DNA of 64,000 nt from Pseudomonas sp. TCU-HL1 (GCF_001708505.1 NZ_CP015992.1:4216001-4280000), one strand, 5' to 3'; counted from the first letter of the stretch, positions 33,747-43,356 are shown. The notes: generated by a model from the letters alone, not told the origin. Numbers and translations are program-made.

Positions 33747-35384
33747 TCAAGCGGAAATGGCGGGCTGGCCGCGCTGGCTGAGGATGGACTCGAGCCAGTC
33801 GGGGTCCATCTGCGGCTCGGACGAGAACAACAGGCCGGTGTAGTCGTGGAATGGCGGGGTGAAGATTCGGTTGCGCTCGCCCTGGTCGACCACCCTGCCC
33901 CGCTGCATCACCACCACCTGGTCGGCGATGGCGCGCACCGTGGCCACGTCGTGGGTGATGAACAGGTAGGCAACGCCCAGCTGCCGCTGGACCCGGTCGA
34001 GCAGCTTGAGGATGCCCTCGGCCACCAGCTGGTCGAGGGCCGAGGTGACCTCGTCGCAGATGATCAGCTCGGGTTCGGCGGCCAGGGCGCGGGCGATGCA
34101 GATGCGCTGCTTCTGCCCGCCGGAGAGTTCGCGCGGCTGGCGCTGCATGAACTTCGCAGGATCCAGTTCGATCATTTCCAGCAACTCCGCCACCCGGTTA
34201 CGCAGGGCCTTGCCCTTGAGCCCCAGGTAGAAGGCCAGCGGGCGGCCGAGGATGTCGGCGATGCTCTGCCGCGGGTTCAGCGCGGTATCGGGAATCTGGT
34301 AGATCATCTGGATTCGGCGCAATTGCTCCTTGCTGCGGCGGCGGAAGTCCGCCGGCAGGGCCACGCCGTCGTACAGAACCTGGCCGGAGCTCGGCTGCAG
34401 CAGGCCGGTGATGACCCGTGCCGTGGTGCTCTTGCCGCTGCCGGATTCACCGATCACCGCCAGGGTCTGGCCGCGCTGGAGCTTCAGCGACACCTCATGC
34501 AGCACCGGCTGGTCGCCATAGCTGGCCGAGGCCTTGCGCAGATCCAGCAAGGGCTTCGCAGCCTGGACGCCGGCCTTGGGTTCGGTGTGGAAGCTGCGCA
34601 CGGCCCACAGAGAGCGGGTGTAATCCTGTTGCGGGGCGGCCAACATCTGCCGGGTCTGTGCCTCCTCCACCAGGCTGCCGTGACGCAGCACCATGATGCG
34701 GTCGGCCATCTGCGCCACCACCGCCAGGTCGTGGCTGATGTAGAGGGCCGCCGTGCCATAGCGCGCCACCGCATCGCGGATGGCCGCCAGCACCTCGGTC
34801 TGGGTGGTCACATCCAGCGCCGTGGTCGGCTCGTCGAAGATGATCAGGTCCGGGTGGCAGGCCATCGCCATGGCGGTCATCGCCCGTTGCAACTGGCCAC
34901 CGGACAGCTGGTGCGGATAGCGCTGGCCGATGCGCTCCGGGTCCGGCAAGCGCAGCACCCGGTACAGCTCCACGGCATCTCGCTCGGCCTGGGCACGCGA
35001 GATGCCGCCGTTCTGCACGGCGGTCTCGACATGCTGGTCGATCAGCCGTTGCGCCGGGTTGAAGGAGGCCGCCGCGCTCTGCGCCACATAGGCGATGCGC
35101 AGGCCGCGCAGCTTGCGCAGCGCCTCGGCCGAGCACTGCCGCAGGTCCTGGCCGTCGAAACGGATCGAACCACGGGTGATGCGGCAGCCATCGCGGGTAT
35201 AGCCCATGGCGGCCAACCCGAGAGTGGACTTGCCAGCGCCGGACTCGCCGATCAGGCCGAGTACTTCACCGCGCTGCAGGGTCAGGTCGATGCCCTTGAC
35301 CAGCGGGTGCCAGGCATCATCGAAGTGACCTTCGATGTGCAGGTCGTGGATTTCCAGCAGGGGGCGATTCGCTTGCTCGCTCAT
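33747..35384 (-). CDS. Peptide/opine-type ABC transporter, double ATPase
   Basis: This 545-residue protein fuses two OppD/OppF-like ATPases. The first half has Walker A GESGAGKS at residues 46-53 and signature LSGGQLQRA. The second has Walker A GESGSGKS and signature LSGGQKQRI. Both carry the C-terminal extension typical of peptide and nickel importers. It powers uptake with the two permeases just upstream (2-base gap to the nearer). The start at 35384 has AAGGAG eight bases before it; the frame runs open for 294 more bases inside the permease gene without homology. The substrate is not readable from the ATPase. Confidence 0.93.
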   Translation of the reverse strand: MSEQANRPLLEIHDLHIEGHFDDAWHPLVKGIDLTLQRGEVLGLIGESGAGKSTLGLAAMGYTRDGCRITRGSIRFDGQDLRQCSAEALRKLRGLRIAYVAQSAAASFNPAQRLIDQHVETAVQNGGISRAQAERDAVELYRVLRLPDPERIGQRYPHQLSGGQLQRAMTAMAMACHPDLIIFDEPTTALDVTTQTEVLAAIRDAVARYGTAALYISHDLAVVAQMADRIMVLRHGSLVEEAQTRQMLAAPQQDYTRSLWAVRSFHTEPKAGVQAAKPLLDLRKASASYGDQPVLHEVSLKLQRGQTLAVIGESGSGKSTTARVITGLLQPSSGQVLYDGVALPADFRRRSKEQLRRIQMIYQIPDTALNPRQSIADILGRPLAFYLGLKGKALRNRVAELLEMIELDPAKFMQRQPRELSGGQKQRICIARALAAEPELIICDEVTSALDQLVAEGILKLLDRVQRQLGVAYLFITHDVATVRAIADQVVVMQRGRVVDQGERNRIFTPPFHDYTGLLFSSEPQMDPDWLESILSQRGQPAISA

Positions 35385-35386
35385 GC

Positions 35387-36217
35387 TCAGCACTCCTTGA
35401 GTCCGCTGGACTTGTGCAGCATCCAGTCGACGACGAAATTGACCCCGATCGTCAGCAGCGCCACCGCCAGGGCGGGAAGCAGCGGCGTGATGTCGCCGAA
35501 GGTGATCAGCACCGCATTGTCGCGGACCATGCTGCCCCAGTCGGAGGTCGGCGGCTGGATACCCAGGCCGAGGAAGGACAGCGCGCTGATGAACAGGAAG
35601 ACGAAGCAGAAGCGCAGGCCGAACTCGGCGATCAGGGGAGCCGCCGCGTTGGGCAGCACTTCGCGGGTCACCAGCCACCAGATCCCCTCGCCACGCAGGC
35701 GGGCGGCCTCGACGAAGTCCTGCACCACCACCGTCATGGCCACCGCCCGCGCCAGGCGGAACACCCGCGTGGCATCCAGCAGGGCGATCACCAGCACCAG
35801 CGAAGTGGCCGTGGTGCCCACCACACTGAGGATCAGCAGGGCGAAGATCAGTTGCGGAATGGCCATCAGGATGTCCACCAGGCGCGACAGCCCCTGGTCG
35901 ACCCAGCCGCCGCGAATGGCCGCCACCAGCCCGGCCAGGCCGCCGACCAGGAACGCCAGCACTGTGGTCAGGAAGGCGATGCCGAGGGTGTTGCGGGCGC
36001 CGTAGATCAACCGGCTGAGCATGTCCCGCCCGAGGTTGTCGGTGCCGAGCAGGAACTGCCCGCCCCAGGGTGCGAACCCTTCGCCCACCACCTCGGTTTC
36101 GCCGTAGGGCGCCAGGTGCGGCGCGAACAGCGCCACTACGAGATACAGGAGGATCACCGCGAAACCGAACTGCGCGCTCAGGGGCGCCCGCAGCAAGGCC
36201 TTGAGAATGCTGGTCAT
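35387..36217 (-). CDS. ABC transporter permease, DppC/OppC type
   Basis: The 276-residue inner-membrane protein has about six membrane segments. It has the OppC-type N-terminus (FAVILLYLVVALFAPHLAPYG), LLGTDNLGRDMLSRLIYGARNTL (the conserved GTDxxGRD motif) and the EAA loop EAARLRGEGIWWLVTREVLPNAAAPLIAEF. It pairs with the DppB-type permease 3 bases upstream to form the channel of the importer. Confidence 0.93.
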   Translation of the reverse strand: MTSILKALLRAPLSAQFGFAVILLYLVVALFAPHLAPYGETEVVGEGFAPWGGQFLLGTDNLGRDMLSRLIYGARNTLGIAFLTTVLAFLVGGLAGLVAAIRGGWVDQGLSRLVDILMAIPQLIFALLILSVVGTTATSLVLVIALLDATRVFRLARAVAMTVVVQDFVEAARLRGEGIWWLVTREVLPNAAAPLIAEFGLRFCFVFLFISALSFLGLGIQPPTSDWGSMVRDNAVLITFGDITPLLPALAVALLTIGVNFVVDWMLHKSSGLKEC

Positions 36218-36220
36218 GGC

Positions 36221-37180
36221 CTACCCCTTCGGATGCATCAGGCGTGGGTTGCTGGCGATGGAGAGCACATCGGCCAGGGTATTGAGGAGGATGTAGGTGC
36301 CCGCGAAGATCAGGCTGCAGGCCTGCACCACCGGGATGTCGCGCTTGGCCACCGAGTCCACCAGCAACTGGCCGAGGCCGGGGTAGACGAAGACCACCTC
36401 GACCACCACCACCCCCACCACCAGGTAGGCCAGGTTCAGTGCCACCACGTTGACGATGGGCGCCAGGGCGTTGGGCAGGGCGTGGCGGAAGATGATCCGC
36501 GCCTGGCCGATGCCCTTGAGCCGGGCCATCTCGATATAGGGGCTGGCCAGCAGGTTGATCAACGCCGCGCGGGTCATGCGCATCATCTGCGCGATCACCA
36601 CCAGGCTGAGGGTCGCCACCGGCAGGATCGCGGTTTGCAGCATGGTGGCGAAGGACGCGTCAGGCGCCAGGTTGGAGAGGCTCGGGAACCAGTTCAGCTT
36701 CACCGAAAAGACCAGGATCAACAGATAGGCGACGAAGAACTCCGGAAAGGACACGGCACTGAGTGCCGAGGTGTTCAGCAGGCGGTCGAACCAGGAGTTG
36801 CGGTACAGGGCCGCCAGCATCCCCAGCAGCAGGGCCAGGGGTACCGACACCAGGGCAGCGAAGGCCGCGAGGAACAGCGTATTGCCCAGCCGCGTGCCGA
36901 CCAGTTCGGCGATGGGCCGCTGGTTGGCCAGCGACACGCCGAGGTCACCCTGCACGAAGTGCCAGATCCAGGCCATGAAGCGCGCAAGCGGCGGCTGGTC
37001 CAGCCCCAGTTGCGCGCGCAGGGCGGCCAGGGTTTCCGCCGTGGCGGACTGCCCGAGCACCGCCTGGGCGAGATCGCCCGGCAACAGGCCGACCGCCAGG
37101 AAGATGATCACCGACACCGCCACCAGCGACACCAGCCCGAGGGCCAGCCGCTGGGACAACAACTTGAGGATGCCATTCAT
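36221..37180 (-). CDS. ABC transporter permease, DppB/OppB type
   Basis: The 319-residue membrane protein has six predicted segments and the OppB hallmarks: an N-terminal segment LALGLVSLVAVSVIIFLAVGLLPGD, LRAQLGLDQPPLARFMAWI, and the EAA loop YIEMARLKGIGQARIIFRHALPNALAPI. The start at 37180 has AGAGGAG eleven bases upstream, downstream of the binding-protein stop. Confidence 0.93.
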   Translation of the reverse strand: MNGILKLLSQRLALGLVSLVAVSVIIFLAVGLLPGDLAQAVLGQSATAETLAALRAQLGLDQPPLARFMAWIWHFVQGDLGVSLANQRPIAELVGTRLGNTLFLAAFAALVSVPLALLLGMLAALYRNSWFDRLLNTSALSAVSFPEFFVAYLLILVFSVKLNWFPSLSNLAPDASFATMLQTAILPVATLSLVVIAQMMRMTRAALINLLASPYIEMARLKGIGQARIIFRHALPNALAPIVNVVALNLAYLVVGVVVVEVVFVYPGLGQLLVDSVAKRDIPVVQACSLIFAGTYILLNTLADVLSIASNPRLMHPKG

Positions 37181-37194
37181 GTTCCCGACTCCTC

Positions 37195-38796
37195 TCAGGC
37201 CTGCCACCAGCGCTCGATGACCCGCAGGCCATCCAGTTCGCCATAGGGCGCCGTGACGCCGCCGTGGGTGACCCGGTTGGAGCGCGCCGCCACGGAGTTG
37301 GCGAAGAGCGGGATGATGGTGCCGCCCTCGTCCCGGCAGAGCTGTTGCATCTCGTTGTACATTTCGCGACGCAGCGGCTCGTTGAGCTCGCCGCGGGCGG
37401 CATTGAGCAGTTCGTTGAAACGCGGATGGCCCCAGTGCGACTCGTTCCAGGCGGCACCCTTGGCGTAGCCGATGCTGAACATGCGGTCGGCGGTCAGGCT
37501 GCTGTAGAAGAACGACGTGGTGAAGGGCTGCTTGTTCCAGACGTTGGCAAAGAAGCCGTCTGCCGGCTCGCGCACTACGTCTATCTCGATGCCGGCGGCG
37601 CGGGCCTGCTCCTTGAACAGCACCGAGGCATCCACCGCCCCGGCGTAGGCGGCGTCGGAGGCCTGCAGGCGCACCTTGAGCGACTCCAACCCGGCCTTGC
37701 GCAGATAGAAGCGCGCCTGCTCGGGGTCGTACGTGCGCTGCGCCAGCTCAGTATTGAGGAAGCGGCTGCCGGGCTGGATCGGATGGTCGTTTCCGACCTG
37801 GCCATAGCCGCGCAGAACTGTATCGAGCAGGGCCTTGCGGTCGATGCCATGCTTCATCGCCAGGCGAATGTCGTTGTTGGCGAACTGCGCGCTGTCGCAG
37901 AGCATCGGGAAGGTGTAGTGCTGCGCGCCCTTGGTTTCCTCGATGACCAGGCCCGGATTGCGCTTGAGCAGGGCGACGGTCTTCAGGTCCACCTTGTTGA
38001 TCACGTCCACCGCCCCGGTCATCAGGGAATTGACCCGCGCCGCGCCATCACTGATGCCGATCAGCTCGGCCTCGGCGAAGTGCGCCCTCCCTGCCTTCCA
38101 GTAGCCGGGGTTGCGCTCCAGCATCATGCGCACGCCAGGCTCGAAGGACTTGATCCGGTAGCCCCCGGTGCCGATGCCGGCGCGCCAGTCGGCCGCGCCA
38201 TCCTTGCTCGGCATGATCGCCAGGTGATAGTCGGCCACCACATAGGGGAAGTCGGCGTTACCCGAGCGCAGCTCGAAGACCACGCTGTCCGTCCCCTGCG
38301 CGCGCACGGCTGCAACCTCGCCAAGCACCGCCTTGGCTGCCGAGGTGGACTTCTCCCCCAGGTGATGCTGGATCGAGGCCACCACGTCGTCGACTGTGAG
38401 CGTCTTGCCGTTGTGGAACTGCACGCCCTGGCGCAGCTTGAAGGTCCAGACCTTCGCATCCGGGGAGGACTCCCAGCGCTCTGCCAGCTCCGGAATCGCC
38501 GTACCGTCGACGGCGATCTCCACCAGGGTGTTGTATACCGCCGAGAAGCCGACGAAGGTGAAGGTGTCACTCCAGGTGCCCGGATCAAAGGAGTCGGAAG
38601 TGCTGCCACCGGCCAGGCCCAGACGCAGGACGCCGCCCGGCTTGGGCGTCGCCTCCCCTGCCCAGGCGCCCGGCGACAGGCCCATGGACAGCGCAGCGCC
38701 GGCCAGACCGGCCATGGCCCCGAGCTTGAGGAAGTCGCGGCGCTCCAGTTGGAAGTCCTGGATTGCCTGAGTGATCTTGTTCTTGTTATCGCTCAT
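37195..38796 (-). CDS. Tat-exported ABC substrate-binding protein, peptide/opine family (SBP_bac_5)
   Basis: This 533-residue binding protein delivers the substrate to the importer encoded downstream. Its leader has a twin-arginine motif (LERRDFLKLGAM, arginines near residue 20) followed by a hydrophobic stretch and an AWA cleavage site, so it is probably exported folded by Tat rather than Sec. Family 5 segments follow: GVLRLGLAGGSTSDSFDPGTW, IPELAERWESSPDAKVWTFKLRQGVQFHNGK. It is first in an operon with two permeases, the ATPase and the quinone reductase, divergent from an Rrf2 regulator. The substrate (peptide, opine, or guanidino compound) is undetermined. Confidence 0.9.
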   Translation of the reverse strand: MSDNKNKITQAIQDFQLERRDFLKLGAMAGLAGAALSMGLSPGAWAGEATPKPGGVLRLGLAGGSTSDSFDPGTWSDTFTFVGFSAVYNTLVEIAVDGTAIPELAERWESSPDAKVWTFKLRQGVQFHNGKTLTVDDVVASIQHHLGEKSTSAAKAVLGEVAAVRAQGTDSVVFELRSGNADFPYVVADYHLAIMPSKDGAADWRAGIGTGGYRIKSFEPGVRMMLERNPGYWKAGRAHFAEAELIGISDGAARVNSLMTGAVDVINKVDLKTVALLKRNPGLVIEETKGAQHYTFPMLCDSAQFANNDIRLAMKHGIDRKALLDTVLRGYGQVGNDHPIQPGSRFLNTELAQRTYDPEQARFYLRKAGLESLKVRLQASDAAYAGAVDASVLFKEQARAAGIEIDVVREPADGFFANVWNKQPFTTSFFYSSLTADRMFSIGYAKGAAWNESHWGHPRFNELLNAARGELNEPLRREMYNEMQQLCRDEGGTIIPLFANSVAARSNRVTHGGVTAPYGELDGLRVIERWWQA

Positions 38797-38854
38797 TGCA
38801 TTTACCCCTGTTCTGGTCAGAAAGAACGATTGGCTGCAGGTGAGATTTCGCGTC

Positions 38855-38995
38855 CTAATTGTTATCGCCATCGCAACATTAACAATTGCCCAATGCGAAC
38901 TCCAGTGATGGCAATTGCGTCTTTGTCGGTTCGTCCGCTGACTTGCCCTAGATTTGGCCGGCTGAAATGGCCCGAGGCATTTACTAATTGTTATC
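38855..38995. promoter_or_regulatory. Repeated operator-like motif in the divergent promoter region
   Basis: The 12-mer CTAATTGTTATC occurs twice in the same direction (38855-38866 and 38984-38995). The first copy also forms an inverted repeat: AATTGTTA at 38857-38864 and TAACAATT at 38880-38887. These lie in an A/T-rich 253-base space between the binding-protein gene and the Rrf2 gene. They are the likely binding sites of that regulator. Confidence 0.55.
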
Positions 38996-39049
38996 CGGTC
39001 AATAACCTTTCACGTTCGCCCACTGCCAGCTGCGCCCGGAGCCTCCTGC

Positions 39050-39484
39050 ATGAGCCAGTCGACCCGCCTGATCACGGCGTCCTACATCCTCTCCTTCGTC
39101 GCCGCGAACGCGCCGCAGAAGCTGCGCACCGAAACCATCGCCAAATGGGTGAAGGTGCATCCCACACGGGTGCGCAACCTGGTGTCGCAGCTGGTCAAGG
39201 CCGACATCCTGAAATCCCAGCGTGGCGCAGGCGGCGGCCTGACCCTGGCGCGCCAGCCACAGCAGATCACCTTGCGCGAGGTCTACGATGCGGTGCAGGA
39301 AAGCTCGCTGATTGCCGAGAAGATCGACAACCCTTTCTCGGGTATGGAGGACCACTGCAAGGTCCATGAAGTCTTCACCGGGCTGTTCGCCATGCTGGAG
39401 GCCAACATCCGCCTGGACCTGGAAAAGATCACCGCCGACCAGTTGTTCGTGGCCTTCGATACCCCCCGCGACGCACAGGGCTGA
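39050..39484 (+). CDS. Rrf2-family transcriptional regulator without the iron-sulfur cysteine set
   Basis: The 144-residue protein is a winged-helix Rrf2 repressor or activator. Its DNA-binding part includes LRTETIAKWVKVHPTRVRNLVSQLVKADILKSQRGAGGGLTLARQPQQITLREVYDAV (residues about 25-82). IscR and NsrR carry three cysteines for a cluster; here only Cys103 (DHCKVHEVF) is seen, so it more likely senses a small molecule, like the CymR/YwnA group. It is divergent from the ABC importer operon and probably controls it through the CTAATTGTTATC motifs. Confidence 0.88.
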   Translation: MSQSTRLITASYILSFVAANAPQKLRTETIAKWVKVHPTRVRNLVSQLVKADILKSQRGAGGGLTLARQPQQITLREVYDAVQESSLIAEKIDNPFSGMEDHCKVHEVFTGLFAMLEANIRLDLEKITADQLFVAFDTPRDAQG

Positions 39485-39553
39485 GGCGCGCACCTCGGAG
39501 GCTGTGAAAAATTGAAGGCCGTCGCAGCAGGTTAGCGACATGTTCACAGCCGC

Positions 39554-40714
39554 TCAGCCCTCCCCCGCCGCGACCGGCTGCCGGCCCGCCAGACGCTCGC
39601 GCACCAGCAGCGCCAGGACCAGGCCGCAGAGCGCGGAAAAGCCGTAGAGCGCACGCCCACCGAAAACCTCCATCGCCGCCCCGGCCAGCAGCGGCCCGAT
39701 GCTGGAGCCCAGGCCGAATCCCACCAGGAACAACCCCGCCAGGGACACTCGTTCTAAACTCTCGATCCGCTCGTTGGCCAACGCCAGGGCCAGCGGGTAG
39801 AGCGAGAACTGCATCAGGCCGATGACGAAGCCGCAGCCCAACAACAGCGCCAGCGGCACCGGTGTCCACAACAACGGCAGGCAGGCGACGGCCAGCAGCA
39901 GGGCGAACAGGCGGATCAGGCGCGGGCGCGCAAAGCGATCCGACAGCAGCCCCAAGGGGAACTGCGCAAGCAAGCCAGCCGCCAGGCAAGACGCCATGAA
40001 CAGGCCGACCATGGCCGCATCCATCCCTTGCTGACTGGCATAGACCGGTGCCAGGCCGTGGAAGGCACCGGACAGCAGCCCGGTGACGACTATGGCCAGC
40101 AGCGCCTGCGGCACCCGCCGGATGAAGCGCAACGGCTGCAGGCTTTCCCTGGTCGCGACGGCCTGGGGCAGCGGAAGCCGGGTAAAGGCGACCGGCACCA
40201 GGCAGAGGGCGAAAGCGATGGCCACCAAGTCGAGCAACGCACGGCTGGCGCCGCCGCCGAGGCCCAATCCCAACTGGCCACCGATCAGGCCAAGGAAGGA
40301 CGCGGTCATGTACCAGGCCAGCACCTTGCCGCGCGACGCCGGCTCGACCTGCTCGTTGATCCAGCTCTCCAGCACCATGTACAGGCTCATCAGGGCCAGC
40401 CCGACGATGAAACGCAGCAGCAGCCAGAACGGTAGCCAGGTGCTGAAGTCATGGGCCAGGGTAGCCGCCACGGCCAGCGCACACGCCAGCGCATAGGCCC
40501 GCACATGGCCGATGCGTGCGATCAGCCAGTAGCCGCTGAGCGCGCCCAGCATCAGGCCGAGGGCATTCACCGCCATCAGCGAGCCGATCAAGAAGTCGGC
40601 GGTACCGAGGGCCAGGCTGCGCAGGGCCACCCAGGAATTGAGCAGCCCCGCCGCCACCTGCAGCAGCAGGGTGGCGAGGTACAGGGCCATGAAGGCCTGG
40701 GGCCGGGACGCCAT
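39554..40714 (-). CDS. MFS transporter
   Basis: The 386-residue protein has about twelve hydrophobic segments and the MFS loop motif GLLSDRFARPRLIRLFALL in the second half. It resembles the YcaD/sugar-MFS class of putative exporters. It lies 19 bases after the aldehyde dehydrogenase gene, so it is probably cotranscribed with aruI-aruH-ALDH and may move a pathway substrate or product. The start at 40714 is supported by GAGGTG very close to it; an internal ATG at 40690 is possible. Confidence 0.8.
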   Translation of the reverse strand: MASRPQAFMALYLATLLLQVAAGLLNSWVALRSLALGTADFLIGSLMAVNALGLMLGALSGYWLIARIGHVRAYALACALAVAATLAHDFSTWLPFWLLLRFIVGLALMSLYMVLESWINEQVEPASRGKVLAWYMTASFLGLIGGQLGLGLGGGASRALLDLVAIAFALCLVPVAFTRLPLPQAVATRESLQPLRFIRRVPQALLAIVVTGLLSGAFHGLAPVYASQQGMDAAMVGLFMASCLAAGLLAQFPLGLLSDRFARPRLIRLFALLLAVACLPLLWTPVPLALLLGCGFVIGLMQFSLYPLALALANERIESLERVSLAGLFLVGFGLGSSIGPLLAGAAMEVFGGRALYGFSALCGLVLALLVRERLAGRQPVAAGEG

Positions 40715-40733
40715 CACCTCAGCGCGGCCGGCA

Positions 40734-42152
40734 TCAGAGCTGGATGGCCTTGGTTTCGACGAACTCCGCCAGCCCCTCCTCGCCCCACTCGCGGCCGTTG
40801 CCCGACTGCTTGTAGCCGCCGAAGGGCGCGCGGTAGTTGAAGGCAGCGCCATTGACGAAGCACTGCCCGGCGCGCAACTGCCGCGCCAGCTCCAGGGAGC
40901 GCGGCCTTGTTGCGGTCCACACCGCACTGGACAGGCCGAAGGGCGAATCGTTGGCGATGCGCACGGCCTCTTCTTCATCGGCGTAGGGGATCAGGCAGAG
41001 CACCGGGCCGAAGATTTCCTCGCGGGCGATGCGCATCTGGTTGTGTACATCGGCAAACAGGGTCGGCCGCACATAGAAGCCACGTTCGAGGCCGACGGGC
41101 GCATCGGCTCCACCGGTCAAGAGGCGGGCGCCCTCCTCCTGACCAATGCGGATGTAGTCGCGCACCGTGCGCCGCTGCCCGGCGGAACACATCGGGCCGA
41201 GGAAGGATTCCGGGTCCAGCGGGTCGCCGATGCGCAGCGCCTCGGTCTCGGCCCGCGCCAGCTCCAGCGCTTCGGCATAGCGGCTGGCCGGCAGCAGCAT
41301 GCGGGTCAGCGCCGTGCAGGTCTGCCCGGAGTTGACCATCACGTCCTGCACGCCGTAGCGCACAGCGGCGGCCAGGTCGGCGTCGGCGCCGATCAGCAGC
41401 GGCGACTTGCCGCCCAGTTCCAGACACACGCGCTTGACCGTCGGCGCCGCCGCCTCGGCCACGCGCACGCCGGCGCTGGTGGAACCGGTAAAGGAAACCA
41501 TGTCGACATCAGGATGGCGCGCCAGCGCCTCGCCGACCTTGGAGCCGGGCCCGCTGACCAGGTTGAACACCCCGGCCGGCAGGCCGATGGCCTCGATCAG
41601 CTCGGCCAGCAGGAAGGCATGCAGCGGGGTTTCCTGGCTCGGCTTGACCACCACGGTGCAGCCGGCGGCCAGGGCCGGCGCCAGCTTGCCGATCATCTGG
41701 TGCAGCGGGTAGTTCCAGGGATTGATGAACGCGCAGACGCCCACCGGCTCGCGCACCACCAGGGAATTGCCAACCTCGCGCACGGCGTCCATCTGCGCGG
41801 CGATCTCGACGTAGCTTTCCAACCCCTCGATCGGCCCGTCCACCTGAACCATGCGGCACCACTGCACCGGCATGCCCAGTTCGGCGGTGATCAGGCCGGC
41901 CATCTCATCGGCGCGGACCTTGAGCTGTTCAGCCAGGGCGCGGATGTAACCGGCGCGCACGGCAGAAGGTGTCCGCGACCAGGCGGCGAACGCCTGCCGC
42001 GCCGCCGCGACCGCACGTTCGACATCCGCTTCATTGCCCAGCGGCACGCGGCCGGCGACTTCCTCCGTGGCCGGGTTGATCACGTCGGCCAGGCCGCTGC
42101 CCTGTGGTGCGACCCAGGCGCCGCCGATGAACAGGTGACGATATTCACGCAT
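40734..42152 (-). CDS. NAD(P)-dependent aldehyde dehydrogenase, linked to arginine transaminase genes
   Basis: The 472-residue enzyme has all catalytic residues of the ALDH superfamily: Asn147 (FINPWNYP), Glu245 (LELGGKSP) and Cys279 (NSGQTCTALTR). Its 5' end overlaps aruH by 8 bases, so the two are translationally coupled. AruI makes 4-guanidinobutyraldehyde, which must be oxidised to 4-guanidinobutyrate; P. aeruginosa uses KauB from another locus. I infer that this enzyme does that step here. Other amino-aldehydes are possible substrates. Confidence 0.88.
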   Translation of the reverse strand: MREYRHLFIGGAWVAPQGSGLADVINPATEEVAGRVPLGNEADVERAVAAARQAFAAWSRTPSAVRAGYIRALAEQLKVRADEMAGLITAELGMPVQWCRMVQVDGPIEGLESYVEIAAQMDAVREVGNSLVVREPVGVCAFINPWNYPLHQMIGKLAPALAAGCTVVVKPSQETPLHAFLLAELIEAIGLPAGVFNLVSGPGSKVGEALARHPDVDMVSFTGSTSAGVRVAEAAAPTVKRVCLELGGKSPLLIGADADLAAAVRYGVQDVMVNSGQTCTALTRMLLPASRYAEALELARAETEALRIGDPLDPESFLGPMCSAGQRRTVRDYIRIGQEEGARLLTGGADAPVGLERGFYVRPTLFADVHNQMRIAREEIFGPVLCLIPYADEEEAVRIANDSPFGLSSAVWTATRPRSLELARQLRAGQCFVNGAAFNYRAPFGGYKQSGNGREWGEEGLAEFVETKAIQL

Positions 42153-43335
42153 AGCGTTTTTCCTCCATCAGTTCGGCGGCGCAGCGAGCGATGCGCCGGC
42201 AGGCTTCCTGCAAGGGCGCGCTGCCCAGCACCAGGCCCAGGCGGATATGCCCGGCGGCGCTGGGGCCGAAGGCTTCGCCGGCCAGCACGGACACGCCATG
42301 GTGATCCAGCAGGTAGTCGGCGAAGTCCTGGGCGGAAAGCCCGGTAGCGCGGATATCCACCATCACGAACATGCCGCCATCCGGTTTCAACGCACGTAGG
42401 CCGGGGCGGCCCTCCAGGCAGGCGCACACCAGGTCACGACGCTGGCGGTAGGCCTCGCGCATCGCCTCCAGTTCCGGCAGGCGCGCTTCCAGGGCCACGC
42501 ATGCCGCGTCCTGGATGAAGTCCGGCGAGCCGTAGAGCATGCACAGGGCGAGGTTTTCCAGATGCCCGGCCAGCGCCTTTGACCCCACGACCCAGCCCAC
42601 GCGCCAGCCGGTCATGGCATGGGACTTGGACAGGCTGTTGAGGGTGGCGGTGCGCTCAGCCATTCCCGGCAGGCTGGCCGGGCTGATGTGTTCGCCCTCA
42701 AACAGCAACTCGCTGTAAACCTCGTCGGAGATCATCCACAGATCGTGGGCGATGCACAGTTCGGCCAGGGCCTCCCAAGTGGTGCGCGGCAGGCTCGCAC
42801 CCGAAGGGTTGTGCGGGCTGTTGAGTGCCAGGGCACGGGTGCGCGGCGTGATGGCCGCGGCCACATCCCCGGCCTGGATGCGGAAGCCGTTCTCCGAACG
42901 CACCGGCACTGGGATCACCTTGGCGCCACAGGCGCCGAAAACGGCTTCATAGGTGACATACATGGGCTCGGCCACGATCACCTCATCGCCTGGGTTGAGC
43001 AGGCACTGCACCACGCAGTACAGCGCGCACTGCGCGCCGGCCAGCACCGTCACCTGATCGGCACCGACGCCCTGGCCACTGCGCTGGTTGTGCCAGGCGG
43101 CGATGCGCTGGCGCAGGGCGAGTTTGCCGCGCACGTCGGAGTAGTGGGTATTACCGTTGAGCAGGCTGTCGATGGCCGCCTGGATGATGGGTTGCGGCGT
43201 GTCGAAATCAGGGTCTCCCACGGACAGCAGGAGGATGTCGTCCCCCTGCGCCTGGCGCTCCAGCGCGCGGTAATGGATGTTCCAGGCCGCCGCGCCGTCG
43301 CCGGCGATACGTTGGGTGAGGTCGGAAAAGCGCAT
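42145..43335 (-). CDS. aruH: AruH, arginine:pyruvate transaminase
   Basis: AruH transfers the alpha-amino group of L-arginine to pyruvate, giving 2-ketoarginine and alanine, the first step of the arginine transaminase pathway. The 396-residue class I/II aminotransferase has the PLP lysine at 237 (NSLSKSHAMTGWRVGW), the Asn in LNSPHNPSGAS and Asp in ISDEVYSELLFEG. The sequence agrees closely with what I recall of P. aeruginosa AruH from end to end. It follows aruI by 21 bases and overlaps the ALDH gene. Confidence 0.93.
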   Translation of the reverse strand: MRFSDLTQRIAGDGAAAWNIHYRALERQAQGDDILLLSVGDPDFDTPQPIIQAAIDSLLNGNTHYSDVRGKLALRQRIAAWHNQRSGQGVGADQVTVLAGAQCALYCVVQCLLNPGDEVIVAEPMYVTYEAVFGACGAKVIPVPVRSENGFRIQAGDVAAAITPRTRALALNSPHNPSGASLPRTTWEALAELCIAHDLWMISDEVYSELLFEGEHISPASLPGMAERTATLNSLSKSHAMTGWRVGWVVGSKALAGHLENLALCMLYGSPDFIQDAACVALEARLPELEAMREAYRQRRDLVCACLEGRPGLRALKPDGGMFVMVDIRATGLSAQDFADYLLDHHGVSVLAGEAFGPSAAGHIRLGLVLGSAPLQEACRRIARCAAELMEEKRYA

Positions 43336-43356
43336 GAATAACTCCTTGGCCCGGGC

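Noticed and set aside
39050..39484. NsrR/IscR-type iron-sulfur sensor
   Set aside because: Only one cysteine (Cys103) is present, and the three-cysteine cluster motif is missing.
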